Below, one piece after another: positions 43,797-53,819 of a stretch of 64,000 bases of DNA (the stretch's first letter is position 1; the number at the start of each line of letters is the position of its first letter). Under the pieces are notes generated by a model. That model was not told the DNA's origin, did no database searches, and worked only from the letters and a program-made list of their open reading frames with translations. This DNA comes from Paenibacillus sp. RC67 (lineage in GTDB: Bacteria; Bacillota; Bacilli; Paenibacillales; NBRC-103111): contig NZ_CP125098.1 in assembly GCF_030020805.1 (NCBI RefSeq), positions 7,262,501 through 7,326,500 on the forward strand. The letters run 5' to 3'. Position numbers and translations under genes: made by a program.

Positions 43797-45281
43797 TTAG
43801 GGTAAATTAGACGAACCCATCAAATACCGATCGCACTCGCGAGCAGCTTCACGGCCTTCGTTGATTGCCCACACGACAAGGCTTTGTCCGCGGCGCATAT
43901 CTCCGGCTGCAAATACGCCTTCTACGCTCGTTGCAAACTTGCCGTACTCCGCCTTCGCATTGGAACGCTCATCCTTCTCTATGCCCAATTGATCCAAGAC
44001 CGTATTCTCTGGACCCAGGAAGCCCATCGCGAGCATAACAAGCTGCGCAGGGTAGACCTTCTCGCTGCCTGGTACTTCAACCGGCACAAAGCGGCCCTGC
44101 TCATCCTTCTTCCACTCGATAAGAACTGTGTGAAGCTCCTTCACATGCCCGTTCTCGTCGCCCACGAATTTCTTTGTGCTGATCTGATACTGACGAGGAT
44201 CTTCCCCCTGCAGGGCAGCCGCTTCCTGCTGACCGTAATCCACCTTCAACACCTTAGGCCATTCCGGCCAAGGATTGTTTGCTTGACGCGTTTCGGGAGC
44301 TTTCGGCATCAGCTCGAACTGCAGTACGCTCTTGCATTGGTGACGAATGGAAGTACCTACGCAGTCCGTACCGGTATCGCCGCCACCGATAACGATAACA
44401 TCCTTTCCTTCGGCCGAAATGAATTGCCCATCTTCGTGCTTGGAATCAAGCAAGCTTTTCGTATTTTTCGAAAGAAATTCCATTGCCAAGTGAATGCCCT
44501 TTAAATCGCGGCCTTCGATATTCAGGTCACGTCCTTTGGTTGCGCCGCCGCACAATACGATGGCATCGAACTCTTCCTTCAGCTTGGAGGCAGGAATATC
44601 CTTACCAATTTCGGTTCCCGTTACGAAATTCACGCCTTCTGCAGCCAATAGATCAACACGACGCTGAACATATTTTTTATCGAGCTTCATGTTCGGAATG
44701 CCATACATAAGCAAGCCGCCAACGCGGTCTGAGCGCTCGTATACGGTAACCGTATGCCCAGCTTTATTCAGCTGTGCGGCACAGGCAAGCCCGGAAGGGC
44801 CTGATCCGATAACCGCTACCTTCTTGCCCGTGCGTACTTTAGGAGGTTCGGGAACAACCCAGCCTTCGGCGAAGCCTTTATCGATAATCGATTTCTCGAT
44901 GTTCTTAATCGTGACCGGAGAATCCTTCAAGCCTACCGTACAAGAGCCTTCGCAAGGCGCAGGACACACGCGTCCCGTAAATTCCGGGAAATTATTCGTC
45001 TTATGAAGGCGATCCAACGCTTCACGCCACAGTCCGCGATAGACAAGATCATTCCATTCCGGGATCAGATTGTTAACCGGACAGCCTGCCGCCATCCCGC
45101 TGATCAGTTTCCCAGTATGGCAAAAAGGAATTCCACAGTCCATACAACGCGCACCCTGCGTTTGCAGCTTGTCTTCGGTCATCGGAACGCTAAATTCATT
45201 CCAATGGCTGATCCGCAGCAAAGGGGCCGTTTCTACAGGAGTTTCACGTTGATACTCAATAAATCCGGTTGGTTTACCCAT
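43797..45281 (-). CDS. gltD: Glutamate synthase (NADPH) small subunit
   Basis: FAD/NADPH subunit of 494 residues that passes electrons to the large subunit. The N-terminal Fe-S region has RCMDCGIPFCHTGK, GCPVNNLIPEW and CPAPCEGSCT. The FAD site is VIGSGPSGLACAAQLNKAG, the NADPH site VIGGGDTGTDCVG, and the C-terminus has GVFAAGDMRRGQSLVVWAI. GGAGG lies before the ATG. It follows the large subunit after an 85-base gap with a hairpin. Gene symbol follows the E. coli style; the B. subtilis names are gltA (large) and gltB (small). Confidence 0.96.
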   Translation of the reverse strand: MGKPTGFIEYQRETPVETAPLLRISHWNEFSVPMTEDKLQTQGARCMDCGIPFCHTGKLISGMAAGCPVNNLIPEWNDLVYRGLWREALDRLHKTNNFPEFTGRVCPAPCEGSCTVGLKDSPVTIKNIEKSIIDKGFAEGWVVPEPPKVRTGKKVAVIGSGPSGLACAAQLNKAGHTVTVYERSDRVGGLLMYGIPNMKLDKKYVQRRVDLLAAEGVNFVTGTEIGKDIPASKLKEEFDAIVLCGGATKGRDLNIEGRDLKGIHLAMEFLSKNTKSLLDSKHEDGQFISAEGKDVIVIGGGDTGTDCVGTSIRHQCKSVLQFELMPKAPETRQANNPWPEWPKVLKVDYGQQEAAALQGEDPRQYQISTKKFVGDENGHVKELHTVLIEWKKDEQGRFVPVEVPGSEKVYPAQLVMLAMGFLGPENTVLDQLGIEKDERSNAKAEYGKFATSVEGVFAAGDMRRGQSLVVWAINEGREAARECDRYLMGSSNLP

Positions 45282-45296
45282 TGTTTACCTCCTACT

Positions 45297-45357
45297 CGTG
45301 TTGAACATGACCGATTCATGGCAATGCTGCTTTTAATGAATCCGCATTTTCAACACG
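45297..45357 (-). repeat. Stacked hairpin between gltB and gltD
   Basis: Outer nine-base perfect stem CGTGTTGAA/TTCAACACG, inner seven-base stem GATTCAT/ATGAATC. No T run follows. It nearly fills the intercistronic gap of the operon and ends just before the gltD ribosome binding site. Confidence 0.7.
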
Positions 45358-45366
45358 TGATTTGTA

Positions 45367-48300
45367 TTAGTTACCGCCTACGCGGGATACGTCTTTCATG
45401 TTTTCTTCAAATGCGACAAGCATCGCTTCCTGCTGGCTCAATCCGGAACGCTTCACACGCTCGATCGCCTCGAACATCCGCTTGTAGTCCTTCGGAATAA
45501 CCTTCACAAATTTCCACACGTACTCTTCCCAATTTTTAAGCACACGGTCCGCCACGGAGCTGCCAGTGAACGTTTCGTGATGCTGAATCATATTGCGCAG
45601 CTCTTCCGCCTCGTACGTTTCCTCGACCTGCTCCAGAAGAACCATCTCTTTGTTGCAGCGTTCGCTAAACGTGCCGTCCTCATCCAGTACGTATGCAATT
45701 CCGCCGGACATACCGGCAGCAAAGTTGCGGCCTGTTCTGCCTAATACGACCACGCGACCGCCGGTCATGTATTCGCAGCCATGATCTCCTACGCCTTCAA
45801 CAACGGCACGGACACCGGAGTTACGCACGGCGAAGCGCTCCCCTGCGATACCGCGAATATAGGCATCTCCATCGGTAGCGCCATAAAAGGCCACATTGCC
45901 GATGATGATGTTGTCTTCTGCAACGAAAGTCGATTGCTCGGAAGGGAAGATAGCAATTTTACCGCCAGATAAGCCTTTGCCTACATAGTCATTCGCATCG
46001 CCCTCCAAGGAAAGCGTGATGCCCTTCGGAACGAATGCGCCGAAGCTTTGCCCAGCAGAGCCGTTGAAATGCAGACGGATCGTATCGTTCGGTAAGCCTT
46101 GGCTTCCGTAACGGCGGGTTACTTCACTGCCAAGAATCGTTCCAACCACACGGTTGACATTATGAATCGGCAAAATAACATGCACATGTTCTTTATTTTC
46201 AAGAGCCGGCTTACAGGCCTCAATCAGCTCTGTCATATCGATAGAACGATTCAAACCATGATCCTGCACCTCAGAACAGAAACGGCCTACGTCCTCACCA
46301 ACTTCAGGTTGATGAAGAAGCGGCGACAAGTCGATGCCCCTAGCTTTCCAATGCTCTACCGCCTGCTTCGTTTCGAGAATTTCCGTATGGCCGATCATTT
46401 CCTCAATCGAACGGAAGCCGAGCTCAGCCATCAGCTCACGCGCATCCTGTGCCACAAAGTTCATGAAGTTCACCACATGCTGGGGATCTCCTACGAACTT
46501 TTTGCGCAGATCCGGATTTTGAGTAGCAACCCCAACAGGACAGGTATCCAGGTGACACACTCTCATCATGATACAGCCCAAAGCGATCAGCGGAGTTGTG
46601 GCGAAGCCGAATTCTTCGGCGCCAAGTAATGCGGCAATAACGACATCGCGTCCGGTCATCAGCTTACCGTCGGTCTCTACGGTAATACGGCTTCTCAAGT
46701 TGTTCAGCACCAGCGTCTGATGCGTTTCAGCAAGCCCTAGTTCCCATGGCAAGCCTGCATGGCGAATACTCGTTTGTGGAGAAGCTCCTGTACCGCCGTC
46801 GTAACCGCTGATCAGCACGACGTCCGCTTTGCCCTTGGCAACACCCGCCGCGATAGTACCTACACCCACCTCGGATACCAGCTTAACGCTAATTCTGGCA
46901 CGCGGGTTCGCGTTCTTCAGATCATGGATCAGCTCAGCCAAGTCCTCGATCGAATAAATGTCATGATGCGGAGGAGGCGAGATCAAGCCTACGCCCGGCG
47001 TAACGCCGCGCACTTCGGCGACCCAAGGGTATACCTTCGTACCCGGCAGCTGCCCGCCTTCTCCCGGTTTAGCTCCTTGCGCCATCTTAATTTGAATCTC
47101 GTCTGAGTTAACCAGATAGTTGCTCGTAACGCCAAAGCGTCCCGATGCCACCTGCTTGATCGCACTGCGGCGCAGGTCTCCGTTCGCATCGCGGGTAAAG
47201 CGTTCTGGATGCTCGCCGCCCTCCCCTGTATTGGACTTACCGCCGATACGGTTCATCGCAATCGCCATGCTCTCGTGCGCTTCCTTGGAGATGGAGCCGT
47301 AGGACATGGCCCCCGTCTTGAACCGTTTGAACATCGACTCTACCGACTCAACTTCTTCAATGGGAATTGGCTGACGGTTCGATTTGAACGAGAACAAGGC
47401 ACGCAGCGACGAGTACTTCTCATTTTCTTTATGAATCAGCTTCACGAAGTTTTTGTACATGCCATAATGATTCGTTCTAACAGCAGATTGCAGCGCATGG
47501 ATAGTTTCTGGATTGTACAAATGATCCTCGCCGTTCTTGCGCCACTGCAGCTCGCCACCGGTGTCAAGCACACGGTCGCGACCTTCCTGCTCGGAAAACG
47601 CGCGCTGATGTCGAAGAATGGCTTCCTGAGCAATGACATCGATGTTAATTCCGCCAACCGGCGTATAAGTCCAAGTAAAATAGTTATCAATAACGGATTG
47701 ATCCAAGCCAACCGCCTCAAAAATTTGCGCTCCGCGGTAGCTTTGAATCGTTGAAATGCCCATTTTGGCCAAAACCTTAACGACGCCTTTAGTAGCGGCT
47801 TTCACGTAGTTATAAAGCGCTTTTTCGGGGGTGACATCCTTCAATTTATTATGGCGGACCATATCCTCTAGCGTTTCCATCGCTAAGTAAGGATTGATCG
47901 CACTTACCCCATACCCAAGCAGCAATGCGAAGTGGTGCACCTCACGAGGCTCACCAGATTCCAGCAATAATCCGACCTTCGTACGTGTGCCTTCGCGGAT
48001 CAAGTGATGATGCAGTCCTGATACAGCGAGCAGCGCAGGAATGGCAGCATGCCTAACATCGACACTGCGATCGGATAAAATAATGAGCGTTGCGCCATCA
48101 GCAATCGCCTCGTCGGCAGCCGCATACAGCTCATCCATCGAACGCTCCAACGCAGATGCGCCTTCTGCCGGATTGAACACGATCGGAAGCGTGACCGTGC
48201 GGAAGCCTTCCCGCTGAATGTCACGCAGCTTCGCAAGCTCGGCGTTGGTCAAGATGGGTGTAGCCAAGCGAATTTGACGACAGCTCTCCGGTTCAGGTTG

Positions 48301-49953
48301 GATCAAGTTACGTTCAGGTCCAACCGTCGTGCCCTGAGCCGTAATAATTTCTTCGAAGTTCGCATCGATTGGCGGGTTCGTTACCTGCGCAAACAGCTGC
48401 TTGAAGTAGCTGTACAATAGCTGAGGCCGGTCCGACAGCACCGCCAGCGGGGCATCGAAGCCCATGGAACCGATAGGGTCCACCCCGGTTTTCGCCATGG
48501 GCTCCAAAATTTTGCGCAAGTTCTCGAAAGTGTAACCGAACGCTTGCTGACGCTGGAGCACAGTATCATGATCGGTTTGGGGCACTTCAGCCGATGCCGG
48601 CAGCTCCTCAAGCGAAATCAGATGCTCATTGAGCCAGTCACGGTAAGGATGCTCTGCAACAATACGGCGTTTGACCTCCTCATCCGATACAATACGTCCT
48701 TCCACTGTATCTACAAGCAGCATGCGTCCAGGCTGCAAACGTTCTTTACTAGCAATGCGCTCAGGAGCAATATTGAGCACACCGGCCTCTGAAGCCAACA
48801 CAATAAGATCGTCCTTCGTTATATAGTAGCGTCCTGGACGGAGTCCGTTACGGTCCAGTACAGCGCCGATTACTTTACCGTCCGTAAAGGAAATCGCAGC
48901 TGGTCCGTCCCACGGCTCCATCAGACAGCTGTGGTATTCGTAGAATGCTTTCTTCTCATCGCTCATCGTCTCATGCTTCGACCACGGCTCCGGAATCATC
49001 ATCATGGCCGAGTGCGGCAGGGAGCGTCCGGACAACATTAGAAATTCGAGCGTATTGTCAAACATTTGAGAGTCAGAACCATTGGTATCAATTACCGGCA
49101 AAATGCTTTTGAAATCTTCACCGAACAACTCTGTATCACACATCGCCTGACGCGCATGCATCCAGTTAACATTGCCACGTAAGGTATTGATCTCCCCATT
49201 ATGGATGATATAGCGGTAAGGATGAGCGCGCTCCCAGCTTGGGAACGTATTCGTGCTGAACCGGGAATGAACAAGCGCCAACGCGGTTTCAAAGGCAGGA
49301 TCTTTCAGCTCGATGTAGTAGCTGTCAACCTGCTCTGGCGTCAGCATTCCTTTATATACAATGGTACGGCTCGATAGGCTGGAAAAATAAAGGGGCTGCT
49401 CATGATTCAAAGCTCGAACGGCATTCTCCGTCAGCTTTCGAATCACGTATAGCTTACGCTCGAACGCCAGCTCCTCTACCCCATTCGCACCAATAAAGAT
49501 TTGACGAACAAAAGGCTCTACCGATTTGGCGGAATCACCCAAGGAAGAGTGATCCGTAGGCACCGTTCTCCAGCCAAGCAAGGTTTGACCGGCCGCCGCA
49601 ACGTTAGCCTCCAAAATTTTCTCACAAGCAGCTCGTTCTGCTGCATCCTGCGGCAAAAATACCATCCCGACGCCGTATTGGCCTGCATCGGGCAGCTCGA
49701 TGCCTTCCTTACCGCACTCCGCTTTCAAAAAAACGTGTGGAATCTGCAGCAAAATACCTGCCCCGTCTCCGGTGTTCGTCTCACAGCCCTGACCACCGCG
49801 ATGATCCAGATTGCATAGAACGTTCAACGCTTGGCTGACGATCTCATGACTTGGCTTCCCTTTGATGTTGGCAACAAAACCGATTCCGCATGCATCATGC
49901 TCGAATTGCGGATCATACAGACCTTGCTTCATGGGCAATCCATTTCTGTTCAT
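45367..49953 (-). CDS. gltB: Glutamate synthase large subunit
   Basis: 1528 residues. Makes two glutamates from glutamine and 2-oxoglutarate. The N-terminal glutaminase domain starts at the Cys in FEHDACGIGFVANIKG, after a propeptide of about 21 residues that is removed. The central and FMN domains follow (KSNTGEGGEHPER, KPGEGGQLPGTKV, ISGYDGGTGASPQTS), then the 3Fe-4S cysteines in CIMMRVCHLDTCPVGVATQNP-like sequence and a C-terminal beta-helix (GLSGGKIAIFPS, MTGGRVVVLGRTG). The start was set at the ATG with AAAGG nine bases upstream rather than the TTG three codons earlier. A long structured leader precedes it. Confidence 0.96.
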   Translation of the reverse strand: MNRNGLPMKQGLYDPQFEHDACGIGFVANIKGKPSHEIVSQALNVLCNLDHRGGQGCETNTGDGAGILLQIPHVFLKAECGKEGIELPDAGQYGVGMVFLPQDAAERAACEKILEANVAAAGQTLLGWRTVPTDHSSLGDSAKSVEPFVRQIFIGANGVEELAFERKLYVIRKLTENAVRALNHEQPLYFSSLSSRTIVYKGMLTPEQVDSYYIELKDPAFETALALVHSRFSTNTFPSWERAHPYRYIIHNGEINTLRGNVNWMHARQAMCDTELFGEDFKSILPVIDTNGSDSQMFDNTLEFLMLSGRSLPHSAMMMIPEPWSKHETMSDEKKAFYEYHSCLMEPWDGPAAISFTDGKVIGAVLDRNGLRPGRYYITKDDLIVLASEAGVLNIAPERIASKERLQPGRMLLVDTVEGRIVSDEEVKRRIVAEHPYRDWLNEHLISLEELPASAEVPQTDHDTVLQRQQAFGYTFENLRKILEPMAKTGVDPIGSMGFDAPLAVLSDRPQLLYSYFKQLFAQVTNPPIDANFEEIITAQGTTVGPERNLIQPEPESCRQIRLATPILTNAELAKLRDIQREGFRTVTLPIVFNPAEGASALERSMDELYAAADEAIADGATLIILSDRSVDVRHAAIPALLAVSGLHHHLIREGTRTKVGLLLESGEPREVHHFALLLGYGVSAINPYLAMETLEDMVRHNKLKDVTPEKALYNYVKAATKGVVKVLAKMGISTIQSYRGAQIFEAVGLDQSVIDNYFTWTYTPVGGINIDVIAQEAILRHQRAFSEQEGRDRVLDTGGELQWRKNGEDHLYNPETIHALQSAVRTNHYGMYKNFVKLIHKENEKYSSLRALFSFKSNRQPIPIEEVESVESMFKRFKTGAMSYGSISKEAHESMAIAMNRIGGKSNTGEGGEHPERFTRDANGDLRRSAIKQVASGRFGVTSNYLVNSDEIQIKMAQGAKPGEGGQLPGTKVYPWVAEVRGVTPGVGLISPPPHHDIYSIEDLAELIHDLKNANPRARISVKLVSEVGVGTIAAGVAKGKADVVLISGYDGGTGASPQTSIRHAGLPWELGLAETHQTLVLNNLRSRITVETDGKLMTGRDVVIAALLGAEEFGFATTPLIALGCIMMRVCHLDTCPVGVATQNPDLRKKFVGDPQHVVNFMNFVAQDARELMAELGFRSIEEMIGHTEILETKQAVEHWKARGIDLSPLLHQPEVGEDVGRFCSEVQDHGLNRSIDMTELIEACKPALENKEHVHVILPIHNVNRVVGTILGSEVTRRYGSQGLPNDTIRLHFNGSAGQSFGAFVPKGITLSLEGDANDYVGKGLSGGKIAIFPSEQSTFVAEDNIIIGNVAFYGATDGDAYIRGIAGERFAVRNSGVRAVVEGVGDHGCEYMTGGRVVVLGRTGRNFAAGMSGGIAYVLDEDGTFSERCNKEMVLLEQVEETYEAEELRNMIQHHETFTGSSVADRVLKNWEEYVWKFVKVIPKDYKRMFEAIERVKRSGLSQQEAMLVAFEENMKDVSRVGGN

Positions 49954-50044
49954 GTTGTACAACCTTTCTATCCTTTATTTGTTCTTGCTTTTACCAACAT
50001 AATTTAACAAGGTGAAGCTTTACAGTTGCAAAGCGGTTAATGAG

Positions 50045-50137
50045 AAAAAAGAGGCGACGACGATCTTGTGCTCTGGAAACTGCGATCTATTGTAGGACCC
50101 GCTTCACCTGATGAACATGCAGATTATGTGCCTCTTT
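50045..50137 (-). terminator. Terminator-like structured leader upstream of gltB
   Basis: In the leader of the minus-strand transcript AAAGAGGC pairs with GCCTCTTT and is followed by TTTTTTCTC, as in an intrinsic terminator. The 74-base interior can fold further (CTGC/GCAG, TTCA/TGAA, GATC/GATC). It ends about 95 bases before the gltB start. It does not match T-box or any riboswitch that I can recognise. It may be an attenuator or the end of a separate small RNA of about 135 bases. Confidence 0.55.
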
Positions 50138-50186
50138 ACGGTAGGAACTATGACAATTCTATGAACCTCTTATTAAGGTATGATTT

Positions 50187-50215
50187 ATATTAACATCTGA
50201 GAACTGACTTATCAA
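50187..50215 (-). promoter_or_regulatory. Sigma-A promoter of gltB
   Basis: On the minus strand TTGATA, 17 bases, TAATAT. The predicted start near 50180 would give a leader of about 225 bases that contains the terminator-like structure. The rest of the 349-base gap up to the oxidoreductase stop shows no gene. Confidence 0.6.
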
Positions 50216-50302
50216 TTTAAAAATATACATTTTTTCTACAAAATCCATTCCTTTCCTGTAAATCTAACAATGAATGTTCGGGTTTGACTCGTATTTTTTT
50301 CA

Positions 50303-51292
50303 TCAAACCGAAATATGACGTGCTTCCGACGCCGAAAGGTAAGCTGCTTCCGCCACTTTGGAGGCTAGAATCCCCTGCTCCCCTGGACAAAGGTACTGTT
50401 TGACACCTTGTATATCTTCTATGAAAGACTCTATCATCGGCACATTCATATTTTCATGCTTAGGCAGATGGAAAGGGTGGGACTCGCCTTTATCGTCAAT
50501 CCAATCCAGTCCGGCATCCTCCACCGACTTCATAACCAGTTTGCCACCAGTTCCGAATATTTCAAGCTGGTTGCCAACGGAGGAGCTAAAGCTTGCATGA
50601 ACAGATGCCTGACAGCCCGATGCAAAACGGATCAGCACAGAAGCCGTATCCTCTACTTCTATATTATGCAGAATATTGCCCGTCATGGCTGTGACCTGCT
50701 GTGGCTGCCCCAAGCAAAAACATAGCAAATCAATAACATGCGTACCGACATCCATAAGCGGTCCCCCACCGGAGATTTCCGGTTGCAGCAGCCAAGCTCT
50801 TGGGGTGCCAGCATGATTCGTTTTACCGCTAAACTGCGCACGAGCATAAACCGGTTGACCGATAGCTCCAGCATCAATAAGCTCTTTCATCTTTTGGACC
50901 TTCGGGTAATATCTGCGGTAATATGCGATGCCAAGCTTCACTCCCTGCTCACGACATACTGCCATCATTCGTTCACTCTCGGCAGAGTTTAGAGCCATCG
51001 GCTTCTCGCATAATACATGCTTCCCGCTCCGCGCAGCCTCTATAGCATGCTCGGCATGCAGCATGACGGGGGTTGCTATGTACACCGCGTCGATATCCCG
51101 ATCCGCCCATACTTGCGTCACATCGGTGTAAGCTCGGGGGATGCCGAATCGCGCAGCCAATGCCCTTACCTTCTCCTCGTCCCGCCTTACAACCGCTTGA
51201 AGACTGCTGCCTCGTGCCTCCTGCAGCGCCTTTGCCACTCTGCGCTCTACGACATCGCCCGCTCCGATGACCGCCCAACGTATCATTGACAT
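50303..51292 (-). CDS. Gfo/Idh/MocA-family oxidoreductase
   Basis: NAD(P)-dependent sugar or inositol dehydrogenase-like protein of 329 residues. Rossmann start IRWAVIGAGDVVERRVAKAL, then VYIATPVMLHAEHAIEAA and the family signature CEKPMALN with its conserved Lys. The second domain has GGGPLMDVGTHVIDLLCF with the conserved Asp/His pair. GGAGGG precedes the ATG. Stand-alone gene; substrate not predictable. Confidence 0.9.
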   Translation of the reverse strand: MSMIRWAVIGAGDVVERRVAKALQEARGSSLQAVVRRDEEKVRALAARFGIPRAYTDVTQVWADRDIDAVYIATPVMLHAEHAIEAARSGKHVLCEKPMALNSAESERMMAVCREQGVKLGIAYYRRYYPKVQKMKELIDAGAIGQPVYARAQFSGKTNHAGTPRAWLLQPEISGGGPLMDVGTHVIDLLCFCLGQPQQVTAMTGNILHNIEVEDTASVLIRFASGCQASVHASFSSSVGNQLEIFGTGGKLVMKSVEDAGLDWIDDKGESHPFHLPKHENMNVPMIESFIEDIQGVKQYLCPGEQGILASKVAEAAYLSASEARHISV

Positions 51293-51406
51293 CTGGGTCC
51301 CTCCTCATGGCTTCTTTTTAGGTATAATGAAGCATCTGTAAATTCAGAATATAACAGTTATGAAAAAGATGGAATGGAGTTCGACATAGCAGATCTCAAG
51401 CAAACA

Positions 51407-51434
51407 ACAAAAAAGGGAACCCCTACAGGCTCCC
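51407..51434 (-). terminator. Terminator after the S-layer homology protein
   Basis: On the minus strand GGGAGCC/GGTTCCC with one wobble, followed by six T, beyond the stop of the SLH gene. Confidence 0.75.
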
Positions 51435-51475
51435 TCGTTCGCGCTGCCCTTAGGCAACAGTAAGGCTTCTACAAT

Positions 51476-53719
51476 TTAGTTGGCTTCGATAGCTGTCAAG
51501 CGGATGGTTGGCCTCACGGTTCCTTCGGTGGTCAGTTCATACGCCGAAGTAGTAACACTGTCATAACCCTCTTTGAAAGCCGTCAGAACATGACTTCCAG
51601 CCGGTAGATTTAACAATTTATAATTACCGTAAGCATCGGTTTCCGTCGAATAAGTGGCTTGTCCTACTGCCGTTATCCGTACTCCAGCTAAAGAGGAAGA
51701 ACTGGAATTGGTCACATTACCATAAATAACGGTGTTTGCCATCGCTCTGTCATAGGTATAAGCTGATGGACGAATGTTAACATAGATAGGCGTATCCCCT
51801 AAAGCATAGCCAGGCTTTGTAAATTGAAGTCTGTAATGCATCCAAGGCTTAAGAGTCGCGATATAGCTCCCATTGTCATCCGTAATAAAAGTATTTACCA
51901 GCTTCTCGCTAGTGCTGGTCATTTGATATACGGCTACAGTGACTCCTGATTGTTTCACACCTGTGGCATAATCATAGACAACCCCGCTGATCGTAGTCGT
52001 TTTCGGTACCATAAACACGGTTACGGTTGTGTTTTCGCCTGACTTGATTTCGAACGTTGCCGAGGTAGCATCTTCATATCCGTCAGCAGTGACACGAACA
52101 GTTCCCGTTCCCACTGGCAAATCGAATAAAATAGCGCCGTCTACATTGCTTTCTTCCGTAAATGTCTGGTTGTTTATGGTTACGGTAACGACAGCTCCAA
52201 ATACTCGCTGTTGGCTGCCGGAAGTATTATCTCTTACTCTTACAAATAAAGTGTTATGGGCTAGCTCCACAGGATCTGCCTGTACTGCTTGGCCTGCGGT
52301 TACCGTGATATTACCTCTGCTAGCGGCTAAATAACCAGTAGCTTTATACGCTAAGCTGTAGGTTCCTGGAGTAAGGCTTACGTTAAATTTGCCATCGCTA
52401 TCGGTAGTCACGGATGTAACGAAGGTACCCGTCGCAATAGTTCCGCTATATACAGATACGGTCACTCCGGCTATTCCTTTATTGGCTGCTTGGTCTTGGC
52501 TAAGTCTATAGTCATACACATATCCGCTCACTGTACCCATTTGAGAATACTGAGAATTGCTGCTGCCTCTGGAGGATCCCCCTGTTCCACCGGTTGCGGA
52601 CGCAGCGGAAGCCCCTTCCCCATCCAGTTTTCCAGGCTGCTTCTCGAAGGTCGATCCTTTGGCAGGTCCGTTCAGCGTCACGCTATTCAATGTGCCTTGC
52701 CCTGTAACTTCAATGACCTCATTAGCAATAACAAGCTGTATCACTGTTCCTGAGGCTGTTTCTATAATCGCTTTCGTTTGAACAGTTACTTCTTGGACCG
52801 TTGTGGTGCCTTCAAGTACAACTCGAACGATACCGTTCTTTTTATCGATAACGATTTTATTCAGAACCGAATTCATAATATGAACCGAGTTGGAGCCGCC
52901 CCCGTTAATGGTCGTAGTCCCTTTAACGGTAACGTTGGATAAATAAACTTCCCCTTCTTTAATGCTGCTTGCCAGCAGCAAATCCCCTTCAATCACTGTG
53001 TTTTGCAATTTAATGCCCGGAGCATCGATAACAACATTGCCATTTAAAGTCGCTGAACCTGATGAAGGACCATAAGTCCCTTCTTGGCTGTACACCACGT
53101 TGTTATCCTGTGCCGGCAGGGCTCGATCCAGCATAACTACCGCTTCAGCCCGTGTAATTTCTTTCTTCGGCTGAAACGTTTTGTCCGCGTACCCATCCAC
53201 AATTTTTTTGGCAACAGCCGCAGTTACAGCACTTTGGCTCCATGCTGATATTTGAGCCTCATCCTTGAAGCCCGTGGATACGGTCGTCGACGAGTCCAGC
53301 TTCAACAAACGGGAAATTATCACTACAGCTTCTTCCCGGTTTATTTTATTGGCAGAGCGAATGGTGTGATCCTCGTAGCCTTCAATGTAACCTGCACCTA
53401 ATGCCTTCATTACATCGTTATAGTTCCAATCCGTCGACTTCAGGTCCGTGAAGCTCACGCTGCCCATAGTCTTTAATTCGAAGGAACGATTCGCCAGTGC
53501 CATGAACTCAGCTCTCGTAATAGAAGAATCAGGCTTGAACGATCCGTCTTCATAGCCTTGAATCCAATTCTTAGCTAACCAACGGGTTAATTGCTTTTCA
53601 GCCCAATGTCCCTTTACGTCGGATGCATTTTCAGCACCGAAGGCGATGCCAAAAGATGAGATAAATAAGCATAAAGATAAAATTAGTGCCGTTAATTTTC
53701 TAGTTGATCTGTACTTCAC
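51476..53719 (-). CDS. S-layer homology (SLH) cell surface protein with carboxypeptidase-regulatory-like repeats
   Basis: 747 residues, GTG start. Signal peptide (residues 1-28) and three SLH domains (about 32-75, 90-135, 150-200; for example GHWAEKQLTRWLAKNWIQGY, DGYADKTFQPKKEITRAEAV) that bind pyruvylated wall polymer. A strand-rich, beta-helix-like region follows (about 210-365), then a Ser/Gly linker with a glycine-serine run, then four Ig-like modules of the carboxypeptidase-regulatory type (GTVSGYVYDYR, TDSDGKFNVSLTPGTYSL, TISGVVYDYATG, TDAYGNYKLLNLPAGSHVL). Probably a wall-attached structural or adhesion protein; no catalytic domain is visible. Confidence 0.9.
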   Translation of the reverse strand: MKYRSTRKLTALILSLCLFISSFGIAFGAENASDVKGHWAEKQLTRWLAKNWIQGYEDGSFKPDSSITRAEFMALANRSFELKTMGSVSFTDLKSTDWNYNDVMKALGAGYIEGYEDHTIRSANKINREEAVVIISRLLKLDSSTTVSTGFKDEAQISAWSQSAVTAAVAKKIVDGYADKTFQPKKEITRAEAVVMLDRALPAQDNNVVYSQEGTYGPSSGSATLNGNVVIDAPGIKLQNTVIEGDLLLASSIKEGEVYLSNVTVKGTTTINGGGSNSVHIMNSVLNKIVIDKKNGIVRVVLEGTTTVQEVTVQTKAIIETASGTVIQLVIANEVIEVTGQGTLNSVTLNGPAKGSTFEKQPGKLDGEGASAASATGGTGGSSRGSSNSQYSQMGTVSGYVYDYRLSQDQAANKGIAGVTVSVYSGTIATGTFVTSVTTDSDGKFNVSLTPGTYSLAYKATGYLAASRGNITVTAGQAVQADPVELAHNTLFVRVRDNTSGSQQRVFGAVVTVTINNQTFTEESNVDGAILFDLPVGTGTVRVTADGYEDATSATFEIKSGENTTVTVFMVPKTTTISGVVYDYATGVKQSGVTVAVYQMTSTSEKLVNTFITDDNGSYIATLKPWMHYRLQFTKPGYALGDTPIYVNIRPSAYTYDRAMANTVIYGNVTNSSSSSLAGVRITAVGQATYSTETDAYGNYKLLNLPAGSHVLTAFKEGYDSVTTSAYELTTEGTVRPTIRLTAIEAN

Positions 53720-53819
53720 AGTAAGGTATTCCTCCAGTTATCATGTCATTTTTCTGATTTTTTGCTCTTGGGAAACTTTTTTTCCTTTCATTGGATATTT
53801 CCCCTTTAGTTATTCGACA

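Noticed and set aside
50045..50137. T-box, SRP RNA or a known riboswitch at the gltB leader
   Set aside because: The T-box GGGTGG-ACCGCG motif, the SRP GGAAGGAAGCAG loop and other conserved cores that I know are absent.
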